A DNA stretch of 62,347 nt from positions 1 to 62,347 of the forward strand of contig CAJUKV010000020.1 in assembly GCA_910587305.1 (NCBI GenBank), given 5' to 3'. The notes under the pieces were generated by a model that had not been told where the DNA came from, did not search any database, and saw nothing but the letters and a program-made list of their open reading frames with translations. The position numbers were made by a program, and so were the translations under genes. This document shows positions 36,787 through 45,587 of the stretch, piece after piece; the first letter of the stretch is position 1; every line of letters begins with the position of its first letter. This DNA is from an uncultured Lachnospiraceae bacterium. GTDB taxonomy: Bacteria > Bacillota > Clostridia > Lachnospirales > Lachnospiraceae.

Positions 36787-38847
36787 TTGACATTTCTTAA
36801 GTTAAAATTTCCAAAATTGACATTTCCAAAAACGCAAAGGTTGGCCGCACGAATCAGTTTTATGACATCCATTATCACCATAGCGGGCCTGCTTTTGTTG
36901 TGGGGAATTGTCTCCCAAAACGCCTCCTCCACGGTAAAAGATAATGTTACGAATCTAATGACAGATGCGGTGAAATCAAGGGCCGCTATTATTGATAATT
37001 ACGTATCTTCGGCAGAAGAATACATGTCCGCATTTGCCCTCAGCGTTGAGGTACGGAATCTTTTGCTCGATCCGGATAATCCCGAACTGCTTGCCAAGGC
37101 CCAACAGTACACGGAGGACTTTGCGGCGGTCAAGGGAATCTTTGAAGGTCTGTACATCGCTTCGCCCGAAACTTGTGTTCTTACCCATACCTCTAAAGGG
37201 GCCGTTGGCATGGTTACCCGTCCGGGCGATAGCTTAGCGCCGTTCCAGGAGACAATTCTGGCTGAGCCGAAGCTTACCAATCTGGGCATCATGAAATCCC
37301 CCGGTACCGGGGCCATGATTCTTTCTATGTACTATCCCATCTTTGAGGGTCAGCAGTGCATTGGGTATGTGGGCGCAGGCGTATTTGCCGACAATCTGAT
37401 GGATTCTCTTTTAGAGCTGAACATCCATGGTCTGCCAAACGGCGAATATGTGTTTATCAACGCCGAAACAGGCGTGTATCTCTATCACGAAGACGAAGAA
37501 CTGCTGAACACCGAAACCACCGACCCCGGCTATCTGGAAATCATAAAGCGCATACGCTCGGACGGGAGTACGGAGCCCGGGACCTATACATATCGGGATG
37601 AAAATGGCATAAAGCAGATTGTTGTCTATCAATATCTGGCGGATCGGGGCTGGATATTTATGGTGCGGGACAATACCGAAGAAGTTTATCGTGTGGTGGA
37701 TAATATAAGGCTTAAGGTAGGACTTGTCTGTGCGGCGGTCACAATATTGATTATCCTGTGCCTGATTAACATGATGCAGCGAGTGGGGCAAAATCTCAAT
37801 ACGGTGGAAAGAGCCATCAAGCGGCTGGGCCGGCTGGAATTAGAGACGGATCAGGAAATGTCTTCTTTATATCAGCGCGATGATGAAATTGGCAGTATCG
37901 CCAGAACCACACATGAATTGTGTGACCGGCTGCGTCTGACCATTGATGATATCGGCAGAATTTTGGGGGAGATGGCGGACGGCAATATTGCCGTTGACGT
38001 AACCAGCGGGGAATCCTATTATATCGGCGACTTTCAGATTCTGGCAAAAAGCCTAAAAACCATCCGAACCAAGCTTTTACAGCTCACCAGAAACATCGTA
38101 CAGGTTTCCAACCATGTGACGGATGAGGCGGACGAAGTGTCCCAAAACGCGGTGAGCCTGATGGAAGGAATCCGCACCCAGGAAGCCTCCGTGACCCGCC
38201 TGACCGAAAATGCGGAGGATATTGTTATCCAGATTCGTTCCAACACCGACAATTGCTCCGTGGCCCAAAACCTGGCGGATCAGACCGCCCTGCACGCAGC
38301 TGAGGCAAATCAGAAAATGGACCGGGTGACCAACGCGATGGATAACATTGCTCATTCCTCCGCTGAAATTGAAAAAATTACCCAGGTAATTGAGAATATC
38401 GCATTTCAGACCAACCTTCTGGCCCTGAACGCGGCTATAGAAGCCGCCCGGGCCGGCGACCTTGGCAAGGGCTTCGCCGTGGTGGCGGAAAAAGTCCGGG
38501 CTTTGGCTGCGGAATCCGCGGAAGCGGCAAAGGACACTGCCGACTTAATCAATCGCTCTATTCAGGATATCCATACCGGTATGGAGGTAACCACACAGGC
38601 CGCCGATATTATGCGTGTCATCGGCGAATGCACGGATTCCATTAAGGAACAGATGCACGGAATTGCCGACGCCAGTATGCGGCAGTCGGATATGATTACC
38701 AATGTGGGCAAAGAGATTGAAGAAATTTCCCATGTGGTGCAAAACAACTCTTCCGCCGTAAATCAAAGTGCCGACACTCTTCAGAATCTTTCCCAGCAGG
38801 CAAAGGAGCTTAATCAGCTGGTGGGACAGTTTCAAATCGGGAACTGA
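36787..38847 (+). CDS. methyl-accepting chemotaxis protein with dCache sensor
   Basis: 686 residues with a TTG start behind AAGGAGG. Helix 1 (~22-42), an extracellular dCache-like domain (~45-295) and helix 2 (~300-320) are followed by HAMP and a cytoplasmic signalling domain. The signalling hairpin tip is FQTNLLALNAAIEAARAGD followed by GKGFAVVAEKVRALA, fully conserved for CheA/CheW contact. Ligand not predictable; amino acids are common for this sensor fold. No chemotaxis operon is nearby. Confidence 0.93.
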   Translation: MTFLKLKFPKLTFPKTQRLAARISFMTSIITIAGLLLLWGIVSQNASSTVKDNVTNLMTDAVKSRAAIIDNYVSSAEEYMSAFALSVEVRNLLLDPDNPELLAKAQQYTEDFAAVKGIFEGLYIASPETCVLTHTSKGAVGMVTRPGDSLAPFQETILAEPKLTNLGIMKSPGTGAMILSMYYPIFEGQQCIGYVGAGVFADNLMDSLLELNIHGLPNGEYVFINAETGVYLYHEDEELLNTETTDPGYLEIIKRIRSDGSTEPGTYTYRDENGIKQIVVYQYLADRGWIFMVRDNTEEVYRVVDNIRLKVGLVCAAVTILIILCLINMMQRVGQNLNTVERAIKRLGRLELETDQEMSSLYQRDDEIGSIARTTHELCDRLRLTIDDIGRILGEMADGNIAVDVTSGESYYIGDFQILAKSLKTIRTKLLQLTRNIVQVSNHVTDEADEVSQNAVSLMEGIRTQEASVTRLTENAEDIVIQIRSNTDNCSVAQNLADQTALHAAEANQKMDRVTNAMDNIAHSSAEIEKITQVIENIAFQTNLLALNAAIEAARAGDLGKGFAVVAEKVRALAAESAEAAKDTADLINRSIQDIHTGMEVTTQAADIMRVIGECTDSIKEQMHGIADASMRQSDMITNVGKEIEEISHVVQNNSSAVNQSADTLQNLSQQAKELNQLVGQFQIGN

Positions 38848-38891
38848 TTTTCCACGGCTTCCCCCCGAAGGCAGACAAAAGGAGGTAGGAA

Positions 38892-39581
38892 TTGAAGCTT
38901 TATTTAATACGCCACGCTGAAAGTTATGGAAATATAAAAGGAAAAATAATATCCACCACAGATTTTGAACTGACGGAAAAGGGAATATCCCAGTCGCAGC
39001 GCATCGGACAAAAAATTTGTTTGGAATTAAAGCAAGCTCCTATATCAGCCTATTGCAGTCCGCTTGCCAGAGCCCGGCAAACGCTGGTAGAAATTCTGCG
39101 TAGCACTTCACAGGAAAATATTCCTTTCACGGAAACTCCTTTTTTAAAAGAAATGGATTTAGGCTTGCTTGAAGGCATGACCTGGGAAGAACGACGGAAG
39201 AAATATCCGGAAGTGGATTTGGATAAAAAACTGTCCCTGCTCAAGGCTCCCTGCGGGGAATCTTATCAGGATGTAAAAAACAGGTGTGAAACGTTTGTAA
39301 AAGAGTATTTGGAAAAAGAAACGAATGAAAAAAACATCCTCATCGTTTCCCACGGCATTACCTTAAGAGTATTGACAAATTTTCTTCTAAACCGTCCTGA
39401 CGAGGACATCAATTTTTTAAATTGGATGGAAAATACTGCGCTTACAAAACTTATTTGGGAAAAAGAAAGCCATACCTGTCAGTTAGCCGGGTTGAATGAC
39501 TATTCCCACCTGAAAGAATTACAAACCGTCGGATATGAAAAATGGGGGTTATTTGCATCCCGCGATTATTGGACGGGATAG
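38892..39581 (+). CDS. histidine phosphatase family protein
   Basis: 229 residues, TTG start after AGGAGGTAGGAA. LYLIRHAESYGNIKGK contains the RHxE catalytic motif. YCSPLARARQT, EMDLGLLEGMTWEER and VSHGITLR with the second His complete the phosphoglycerate-mutase-like active site. Probably a small-metabolite phosphatase. It lies 44 bp behind the chemoreceptor gene and may share its transcript. Confidence 0.9.
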   Translation: MKLYLIRHAESYGNIKGKIISTTDFELTEKGISQSQRIGQKICLELKQAPISAYCSPLARARQTLVEILRSTSQENIPFTETPFLKEMDLGLLEGMTWEERRKKYPEVDLDKKLSLLKAPCGESYQDVKNRCETFVKEYLEKETNEKNILIVSHGITLRVLTNFLLNRPDEDINFLNWMENTALTKLIWEKESHTCQLAGLNDYSHLKELQTVGYEKWGLFASRDYWTG

Positions 39582-39663
39582 CCCGGCTCTTCACCCGGCT
39601 GACTCCTTTTTTCGAATCCGGCTTCCTATTTGCTTTTTATGTTTTCCGGCGAAAAATCCATGT

Positions 39664-39669
39664 TATAAT
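39664..39669 (+). promoter_or_regulatory. -10 box upstream of DUF1877 gene
   Basis: A consensus TATAAT lies 43 bp before the ATG at 39712. No good -35 is seen at 17 bp (GTTTTC), so promoter strength is uncertain. Confidence 0.5.
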
Positions 39670-39711
39670 GGACTTAATCATTTCACTACCACAAAAAGGA
39701 GGAAATCACCC

Positions 39712-40200
39712 ATGAGTATGATAGGATACTTTCTTCGCGCCGACGAAGACACCACTCAAAAAATCAGGATTGGCGAAGGCAGCCAATTTTTATTCGGCAA
39801 TGATGACAGCGACAGTCTTTTGTGTATTGACAAGGCATGGCATGCAATCCACTTTATCGTCACCGGATGCGTCTGGGACATCCCGGAAGATGAACCGTTG
39901 GGGCAGCTTGTTCTCGGCGGAACGCCCATCAACGACGAGGACATGGGATATGGGCCTGCCCGGCTGATCCCTAAGGAAACCGTCGCCCAATTATCAGAAT
40001 CTCTGGAAAAGTGGGATGAGGCTTCTTTCCGCGAAAATTTTCGCATGCAGGATATGATATCTCATGAGGTATATCCTGTCATGTCCGACGAAGACGAAGA
40101 ACTCTTTTTTGAATACGTATGGGAAAACTTTGACGAACTAAAAAAATTTTACAAAACCGCCGCACAGGAGGGGCAAAACGTCATTGCTTTTCTTGGCTAG
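39712..40200 (+). CDS. DUF1877 family protein
   Basis: 162 residues from the ATG at 39712, preceded by AAAGGAGG; the longer frame from 39535 overlaps the phosphatase gene and is not supported. Start MSMIGYFLRAD, then IDKAWHAIHFIVTG, LGGTPI and DMGYGPARLI fit the DUF1877 family of small cytoplasmic proteins. Function unknown. The acidic C-terminus ends with a conserved KKFYKTAAQEGQNVI segment. Confidence 0.85.
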   Translation: MSMIGYFLRADEDTTQKIRIGEGSQFLFGNDDSDSLLCIDKAWHAIHFIVTGCVWDIPEDEPLGQLVLGGTPINDEDMGYGPARLIPKETVAQLSESLEKWDEASFRENFRMQDMISHEVYPVMSDEDEELFFEYVWENFDELKKFYKTAAQEGQNVIAFLG

Positions 40201-40287
40201 GCATAATTTAGACACTTAACAACAAAGCCTTGCGCAAAATGGCAAAATTTTTGTTCCGGTTCAGCCGGGTTAGGAAATGTTGTATTG
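40201..40287 (-). repeat. dispersed repeat, inverted partner of 26262-26340
   Basis: Read on the minus strand this stretch encodes KFCHFAQGFVVKCLNYA, paralogous to the sequence at 26262. It lies immediately after the DUF1877 stop codon. Confidence 0.5.
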
Positions 40288-40330
40288 GCAGGCGGTTTAT
40301 AAAGAACTTTCCGGATGGCATAAATGGAAG

Positions 40331-40424
40331 GGGCTGCCGCAAAACTCAGCGATTCTGCAATACGTGTCCAACTCTTTGGAGTATGACCGCCATATTGTAT
40401 GAATCCGCTATTTTGCGGCAGCCC
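40331..40424. repeat. 94-bp element with perfect 14-bp inverted ends
   Basis: GGGCTGCCGCAAAA at 40331-40344 is the exact complement of 40411-40424, and pairing extends four more positions outward with G-U pairs. It sits in the convergent DUF1877/pnp gap. MITE-like remnant or long-loop hairpin. Confidence 0.6.
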
Positions 40425-40453
40425 TTTTATAAAAGGAATTTCAAGAAAAGTCT

Positions 40454-42544
40454 TTATTTCTGCGCTACGTCTTTCATGGAGAAGCTCATTCTTCCCATCC
40501 TGTCTTTTCCAAGGCACACTACCGTTACCTTATCCCCAAGGGTGAGAACATCCTCCACCCGGTTAATTCTCTCTTTGGCAATCTTGGAAATGTGAACCAT
40601 TCCCTCCTTGCCCGGAGCAAACTCAACGAAAGCGCCAAATTCTTTAATACTTACCACAATTCCCTGGAAAATCTGTCCTTCCTGATAATCCGTAACGATG
40701 GTTTTAATATATTCCAAAGTCTTATCCATCATAGCGGTATCCGTACCGCATATAGACACATTGCCGTCATCCGTGATATCAATCTTGACGCCGGTACGGG
40801 CAATGATCTCATTGATGGTCTTTCCACGCTGTCCTACCACATCTCCAATCTTTTCAGGGTCGATCTGGATAGAAATAATCTTAGGCGCGTAAGGGCCAAC
40901 CTCCGGCCTGGGCGCATCAATCGCTTTCTTCATACAGTTGTCCATGATAAACAACCTTGCCTCACGGCATCTTGCAATTGCGCCTTCCACGATAGGTCTT
41001 GTAAGACCATGAATCTTAATATCCATCTGGATAGCCGTAATACCTTCCGTGGTGCCCGTCACCTTAAAGTCCATATCTCCAAAGAAGTCTTCCAACCCCT
41101 GGATATCCGTAAGCAGTACAAAATCATCGTCGCTCTCACCGGTAACCAGGCCGCAGGAAATACCCGCCACCATCTTTTTAATGGGCACGCCTGCCGCCAT
41201 CAGGGACATACAGGACGCGCAGGTGGAAGCCATGGAAGTGGAACCGTTAGATTCAAAGGTCTCGGAAACGGTGCGGATTGCATAGGGAAATTCTTCTTCT
41301 GAGGGAAGTACCGGAATCAGGGCCCTTTCCGCTAAAGCGCCGTGCCCGATTTCCCTTCTTCCCGGCCCTCTTGAAGGCTTCGTCTCGCCTACGGAGTAGG
41401 AAGGGAAATTATAATGATGCATATAGCGCTTGCTCACTTCATTTTCATCAAGCCCGTCAAGCTTTTGCTGCTCGGACAAAGGAGCCAGCGTACATACATT
41501 ACAGATCTGGGTTTGTCCACGGGTAAACATGGCGGATCCATGTACTCTGGGAATGATATCAACCTCCGCTGCCAGGGGACGGATCTGGGTAATCTCACGC
41601 CCGTCCGGACGCTTATGGTCTTTCAAGATCATCTTGCGGACCGTCTTTTTCTCATACTGGTAAATTGCCTCTCCTAACAGGGCGAGCCATTCCTCATTTT
41701 CCGCAAAGGCTTCCTCTAACTTTTCCGTAATATTTTTGATATTTTCCTCACGGACCTGCTTTTCATCTGTAAAAACTGCCTCTTCCATTTCAGCAGGCGG
41801 TACGATCTCTTTGATCGCTGCAAAAAGCTCCTCCGGAACGGCACAGCTTGTATAAGTATGCTTTTCCTTGCCGGCCTCTTCTACAATCTGATTAATAAAG
41901 GCAATGATTGTCTGATTAATCTCATGAGCCTTATAAATGGCCTCAATCATTTTTTCTTCGGGAATTTCATTGGCGCCCGCTTCTATCATGATCACTTTTT
42001 CCGATGTGGACGCCACAGTCAGATTTAAATCGCCGTTTTTCCACTGCTCCTGGGACGGATTAACAACAAATTCCCCATCAATCATTCCCATCTGCGTCAT
42101 AGCGCAGGGGCCGTCAAATGGGATATCCGAAATACTGGTTGCAATAGCAGCTCCCAGCATAGCCACCAGCTCCGGACGGCACGCCGGGTCAACACTCATG
42201 ACCATATTGTTTAAGGTTACGTCATTCCGGTAATCCTTCGGGAACAGAGGACGCATGGGCCTGTCAATGACACGGCTTGTCAATATGGCATTCTCCGACG
42301 CCTTACCCTCTCTCTTATTAAATCCTCCGGGAATCTTTCCTACCGCATACATTTTTTCCTCATACTCTACACTGAGCGGGAAAAAATCAATTCCTTCCCT
42401 TGGTTTGTCCGATGCGGTTGCGGTGGACAATACCGTAGTATCGCCATAATGCATAAAGGCGCATCCGTTTGCCTGCTTGCCTACTCTGTTCACATCAACG
42501 CTTAAAGTACGGCCCGCAAGCTCCATTGAAAACGTTTTGTACAT
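40454..42544 (-). CDS. pnp: polyribonucleotide nucleotidyltransferase (PNPase)
   Basis: 696 residues from the ATG at 42544, with GGAG upstream; a longer frame runs through the rpsO terminator and is rejected. Two RNase PH domains (N-terminal KIPGGFNKREGK; second with RDHKRPDGREITQIRPL-like sequence), a KH domain (IGDVVGQRGKTINEII) and an S1 domain (GKEGMVHISKIAKERI) are in the standard order. It degrades RNA 3' to 5' with phosphate. Directly downstream of rpsO, as in many bacteria. Confidence 0.97.
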   Translation of the reverse strand: MYKTFSMELAGRTLSVDVNRVGKQANGCAFMHYGDTTVLSTATASDKPREGIDFFPLSVEYEEKMYAVGKIPGGFNKREGKASENAILTSRVIDRPMRPLFPKDYRNDVTLNNMVMSVDPACRPELVAMLGAAIATSISDIPFDGPCAMTQMGMIDGEFVVNPSQEQWKNGDLNLTVASTSEKVIMIEAGANEIPEEKMIEAIYKAHEINQTIIAFINQIVEEAGKEKHTYTSCAVPEELFAAIKEIVPPAEMEEAVFTDEKQVREENIKNITEKLEEAFAENEEWLALLGEAIYQYEKKTVRKMILKDHKRPDGREITQIRPLAAEVDIIPRVHGSAMFTRGQTQICNVCTLAPLSEQQKLDGLDENEVSKRYMHHYNFPSYSVGETKPSRGPGRREIGHGALAERALIPVLPSEEEFPYAIRTVSETFESNGSTSMASTCASCMSLMAAGVPIKKMVAGISCGLVTGESDDDFVLLTDIQGLEDFFGDMDFKVTGTTEGITAIQMDIKIHGLTRPIVEGAIARCREARLFIMDNCMKKAIDAPRPEVGPYAPKIISIQIDPEKIGDVVGQRGKTINEIIARTGVKIDITDDGNVSICGTDTAMMDKTLEYIKTIVTDYQEGQIFQGIVVSIKEFGAFVEFAPGKEGMVHISKIAKERINRVEDVLTLGDKVTVVCLGKDRMGRMSFSMKDVAQK

Positions 42545-42605
42545 AATCTCTCTCCTTTTTCTTTGCTTACCATCCGGTCCGCGCCTTTCGCAGGCCGGCA
42601 TATTG

Positions 42606-42650
42606 AATAAAAAGGCGGAGACCGAATTTATCGGTATGCTCCGCCTTAAA
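42606..42650 (-). terminator. terminator between rpsO and pnp
   Basis: Stem AAGGCGGAG/CTCCGCCTT with inner ACCGA/TCGGT pairing (42612-42647), followed on the minus strand by TTTTTATT. Probably partial termination between rpsO and pnp. Confidence 0.85.
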
Positions 42651-42660
42651 ACTGCCATTT

Positions 42661-42927
42661 TTACTTTCTAAGTCCCAGTTTCTCAATCAAAGCACGGTAT
42701 CTTTCGATGTCTTTCTCCTTCAGATAATTAAGAAGACCACGTCTCTGACCAACCATCTTAAACATACCTCTTCTGGAATGATTATCTTTGGGATGCACCT
42801 TCAGATGCTCTGTAAGCTCCTGGATTCTTGCCGATAATACCGCAATCTGTACCTCAGGCGAACCCGTATCGCCCTCACATCTTGCATACTGCTGCATAAT
42901 TGCCGTTTTCTTTTCTTTAGAAATCAT
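42661..42927 (-). CDS. rpsO: 30S ribosomal protein S15
   Basis: 88 residues from the ATG at 42927, placed seven bases after AGGAGG; nine extra upstream codons in frame are leader. GDTGSPEVQIAVLSARI, HLKVHPKDNHSRRGM and LLNYLKEKDIERYRALIEKL are diagnostic of S15. It binds 16S rRNA and often represses its own translation. Upstream of pnp. Confidence 0.97.
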   Translation of the reverse strand: MISKEKKTAIMQQYARCEGDTGSPEVQIAVLSARIQELTEHLKVHPKDNHSRRGMFKMVGQRRGLLNYLKEKDIERYRALIEKLGLRK

Positions 42928-43017
42928 GAAATTTCCTCCTTCATTTTTATACACCTGCTGCTAAGAACCGGTCGGAGAATCCTACGCTCCGGGCAGCGGT
43001 AAATTTCATACCGATTA

Positions 43018-43046
43018 ATCATAGCACGACTTAGGGCAAATGTAAA
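43018..43046 (-). promoter_or_regulatory. promoter and structured leader of rpsO
   Basis: Minus strand TTTACA (43041-43046), 17-bp spacer, TATGAT (43018-43023). The ~85-nt leader that follows can fold CGGAG/CTCCG and CTGC/GCAG stems, a possible S15 autoregulatory site. Confidence 0.75.
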
Positions 43047-43082
43047 GAAATAAATCGAAAGATTTGCGGCATAATGTATCTA

Positions 43083-43112
43083 TTCAGCCTTCGGCTTCAT
43101 AGTTACTGAATC
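43083..43112. repeat. short intergenic repeat (copy near 13617)
   Basis: TTCAGCCTTCGGCTTCA followed by TAGTTACTGAATC, matching 13617-13646 apart from a few bases. Located in the gap between the rpsO promoter and the Na/Pi symporter gene. Confidence 0.5.
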
Positions 43113-43240
43113 CGGCCATTGGAAGTTCGTCACAGGCGAAGGGCCACGATCTCTGGTCGTATTCACTCTTGGCATAATATACGCTTTCTCACGTTCTGCG
43201 CAACAAATGCAAAGTCCTGGGCTGAATAGTTACGGCATGT

Positions 43241-45091
43241 CTATGAGCGTTCAAAAGAATATTTGCTCGTATATTCCTTGTATTTCTGCTGAAAATCCCG
43301 GCTGTCATTTCTGACATTTCGAAGGGATTCATGGATATTCATGTTGTGATGCGCCATGTCAATCACGCACCCCGCGATATTAGAGCAATGATCAGCCGTC
43401 CGTTCCAAATTGGTCAATAAGTCGGACCATATAAAGCCCATATCGATAGAGCACAATCCCTGCTGCATCCGAAAAATATGGCGCGTGCGCATCTGCTCCT
43501 TTAGCCGGTCAATCACCTGCTCTAAAGGCTCCACCCCGGACGCCGCTTCCAGGTCGTCAGACAAAAAGGCGGTCAACGACAAATCCAAAATTTCATTTAT
43601 CGCCCCGATAATGACCTGAAGCTCAAATACCGCATCGTCCGTAAACTGAAGCCCTTTCTCCTTCATTTCCTCCCCGGACTCTAAAATATTGACCGCATGA
43701 TCGGAAATCCGTTCAAAATCTCCAATCATCTTAAGAAGCTTTGCCGCTTCGGTGCTGTCCGCCCCGCTAATTTGTTTCGCGCTTAATTTTACAAGATAGG
43801 TGCCCAAAATATCTTCATAATAATCTGTCTTTTCTTCCTTTTCCCGAATATTTTCAGGAATGTTTTCGCCAACGTTCTTACGATTACTTTCAGGAATGTT
43901 CCCGCGGACATTTTTAAAATGATTTTCAGGAATATTTTCCCGGATAGAGCCCTGCTTGTGGATGGAATCATTATTGAGAAGCCATGCGGCGCTTTCTTTG
44001 AGAGCGCTTACGGCAATCCGGGCCATATCGGCGGTCACCTTATAGCAGCGTTCCAGCGCAATGGCCGGCGTAGAGAGCAAACGCTCGTCCAGTTCCGGGC
44101 GTATTTCCGGCTGCTTTGCATCAGGTACAAGCCGGTTTACCAGTTTTTCCAAAAAACCGGATAAAGGCAGCATTAAAATCGTACATAAAACATTAAAAAC
44201 GGAATGCGCCACGGCTATACCAAATAAGGATGCATATTCATCTAAAAACGGCAGGCCGAAAAATGCCTTGATCAGGCAAAAGGCCGCGAGATAGACCACC
44301 GTTCCAATCACATTAAATGACAAATGCACCATGGCGGCCCGTTTGGCATTTTTATTGGCTCCCACCGAGGAAATCATGGCTGTTACACAGGTCCCAATAT
44401 TTTGTCCCATAATAATTGGAATAGCCGCGCCGTAAGAAACCCGCCCTGTAACGGCCAGCGCCTGCAAAATGCCCACCGAAGCGGAGCTTGACTGAATGAT
44501 GGCCGTGAGAATTGCCCCCGCCAACACCCCAAGAACCGGATTTTTGAACAGAATAAACAGACTTTGAAACCAGGGAACGCTTCGAAGGCCGGAAACAGCC
44601 CCTGACATCGTCTCCATGCCAAACATCAGTGTTGCAAAGCCCAATAAAATCATACCGGTATCCTTTTTCTTATCATTTCTGCAAAACATGTAAAAAATAA
44701 TGCCAAGCAAGGCCAGAACCGGCGTAAAAGAAGAAGGCTTTAGCAGGCTTACAAATATATTGCCGCTCTCAATCCCCGCAAGGCTCAATACCCATGCCGT
44801 CACCGTGGTACCGATATTGGCGCCCATAATAACGTTGATTGCCTGCTTTAACGTCATAAGTCCGGAATTTACAAACCCTACCACCATGACTGTGGTAGCG
44901 GACGAGCTCTGAATCACTGCCGTGACGCCGAGCCCCGTCAACAAACCGGCAGCCTTATTTGTAGTAAGCCTGCTAAGAAGCAGCCTAAGATTTCCTCCTG
45001 CCCGGCGCTCCAAAGCCTGTCCCATAATGTTCATCCCAAACAAAAACAGACTTAAGCCGCCTATTAGTGTGAGTACATCAAAAATATCCAT
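43241..45091 (-). CDS. Na/Pi cotransporter family protein with PhoU-like domain
   Basis: 616 residues. Two repeats of the Na/Pi-cotransporter II fold each hold the QSSSA motif (VTAVIQSSSATTVMVVGF and LTAIIQSSSASVGIL). The C-terminal ~200 residues are a PhoU-like helical domain. Between them is an unusual insert (~385-430) of three near-repeats with NIPENHFKNVRG, NIPESNRKNVGE and NIPENIREKEE. It probably imports phosphate, or regulates it, with sodium. Monocistronic. Confidence 0.92.
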   Translation of the reverse strand: MDIFDVLTLIGGLSLFLFGMNIMGQALERRAGGNLRLLLSRLTTNKAAGLLTGLGVTAVIQSSSATTVMVVGFVNSGLMTLKQAINVIMGANIGTTVTAWVLSLAGIESGNIFVSLLKPSSFTPVLALLGIIFYMFCRNDKKKDTGMILLGFATLMFGMETMSGAVSGLRSVPWFQSLFILFKNPVLGVLAGAILTAIIQSSSASVGILQALAVTGRVSYGAAIPIIMGQNIGTCVTAMISSVGANKNAKRAAMVHLSFNVIGTVVYLAAFCLIKAFFGLPFLDEYASLFGIAVAHSVFNVLCTILMLPLSGFLEKLVNRLVPDAKQPEIRPELDERLLSTPAIALERCYKVTADMARIAVSALKESAAWLLNNDSIHKQGSIRENIPENHFKNVRGNIPESNRKNVGENIPENIREKEEKTDYYEDILGTYLVKLSAKQISGADSTEAAKLLKMIGDFERISDHAVNILESGEEMKEKGLQFTDDAVFELQVIIGAINEILDLSLTAFLSDDLEAASGVEPLEQVIDRLKEQMRTRHIFRMQQGLCSIDMGFIWSDLLTNLERTADHCSNIAGCVIDMAHHNMNIHESLRNVRNDSRDFQQKYKEYTSKYSFERS

Positions 45092-45188
45092 AGACCCCTC
45101 GCTTTTTCATAACTTTTTTCTATGGATCTTATTTTACCTAATGTACATCAAATTTATTATCATGGTTTTGTAAAATTCCTGCAAAGTC

Positions 45189-45386
45189 TTATTTTCCAAA
45201 AATTCTTGCATACCCATAGTTCAAAAGCATGTCCGCCCTGCCACGCATCAAACCTCTCATCAAGGAATCATCTTCCATCCTATTCAGGCAATGCGTACTG
45301 CCACATCCTACACAAATACCCTTACAATGTCTTTTTGCATCCTGGGTCAGTTCCGCCACAAAAGCCACAATTTTTTTCGGCTGCAT
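45189..45386 (-). CDS. short Cys-rich ORF, uncertain
   Basis: 65 residues with HCKGICVGCGSTHCLNRM, a possible metal-binding Cys cluster. It overlaps the 3' end of the cobO remnant in another frame and has no good ribosome site. I do not recognise it; it may be part of a decayed gene. Confidence 0.25.
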   Translation of the reverse strand: MQPKKIVAFVAELTQDAKRHCKGICVGCGSTHCLNRMEDDSLMRGLMRGRADMLLNYGYARIFGK

Positions 45387-45539
45387 CCTTTAAAAATGCT
45401 CCTGCATCCCGTCCGGTAATCACCAATTCCAGTTTTCCGCCATCCTCTTCTTTTCCAAATGCCAGCCTGCTGCCCGTATACACAACCCGATTGCCGCAGT
45501 AGTTTTCCCTTTTCCCTCACCCGTATATAAATGTATCAT
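45350..45539 (-). pseudogene. cobO/btuR (corrinoid adenosyltransferase) deletion remnant
   Basis: From the ATG at 45539, MIHLYTGEGKGKTTAAIG is the P-loop start of CobO-type corrinoid adenosyltransferases, but the frame stops after ~38 codons. One frame over, KLELVITGRDAGAFLKDAAE matches the C-terminal part of the family. The ~100-residue middle is missing, so a large internal deletion with frame change inactivated the gene. Confidence 0.7.
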
Positions 45540-45587
45540 TATTTTTCCTCTTTATAAATCCCTCCATTTGATCACTCATAATAATGT

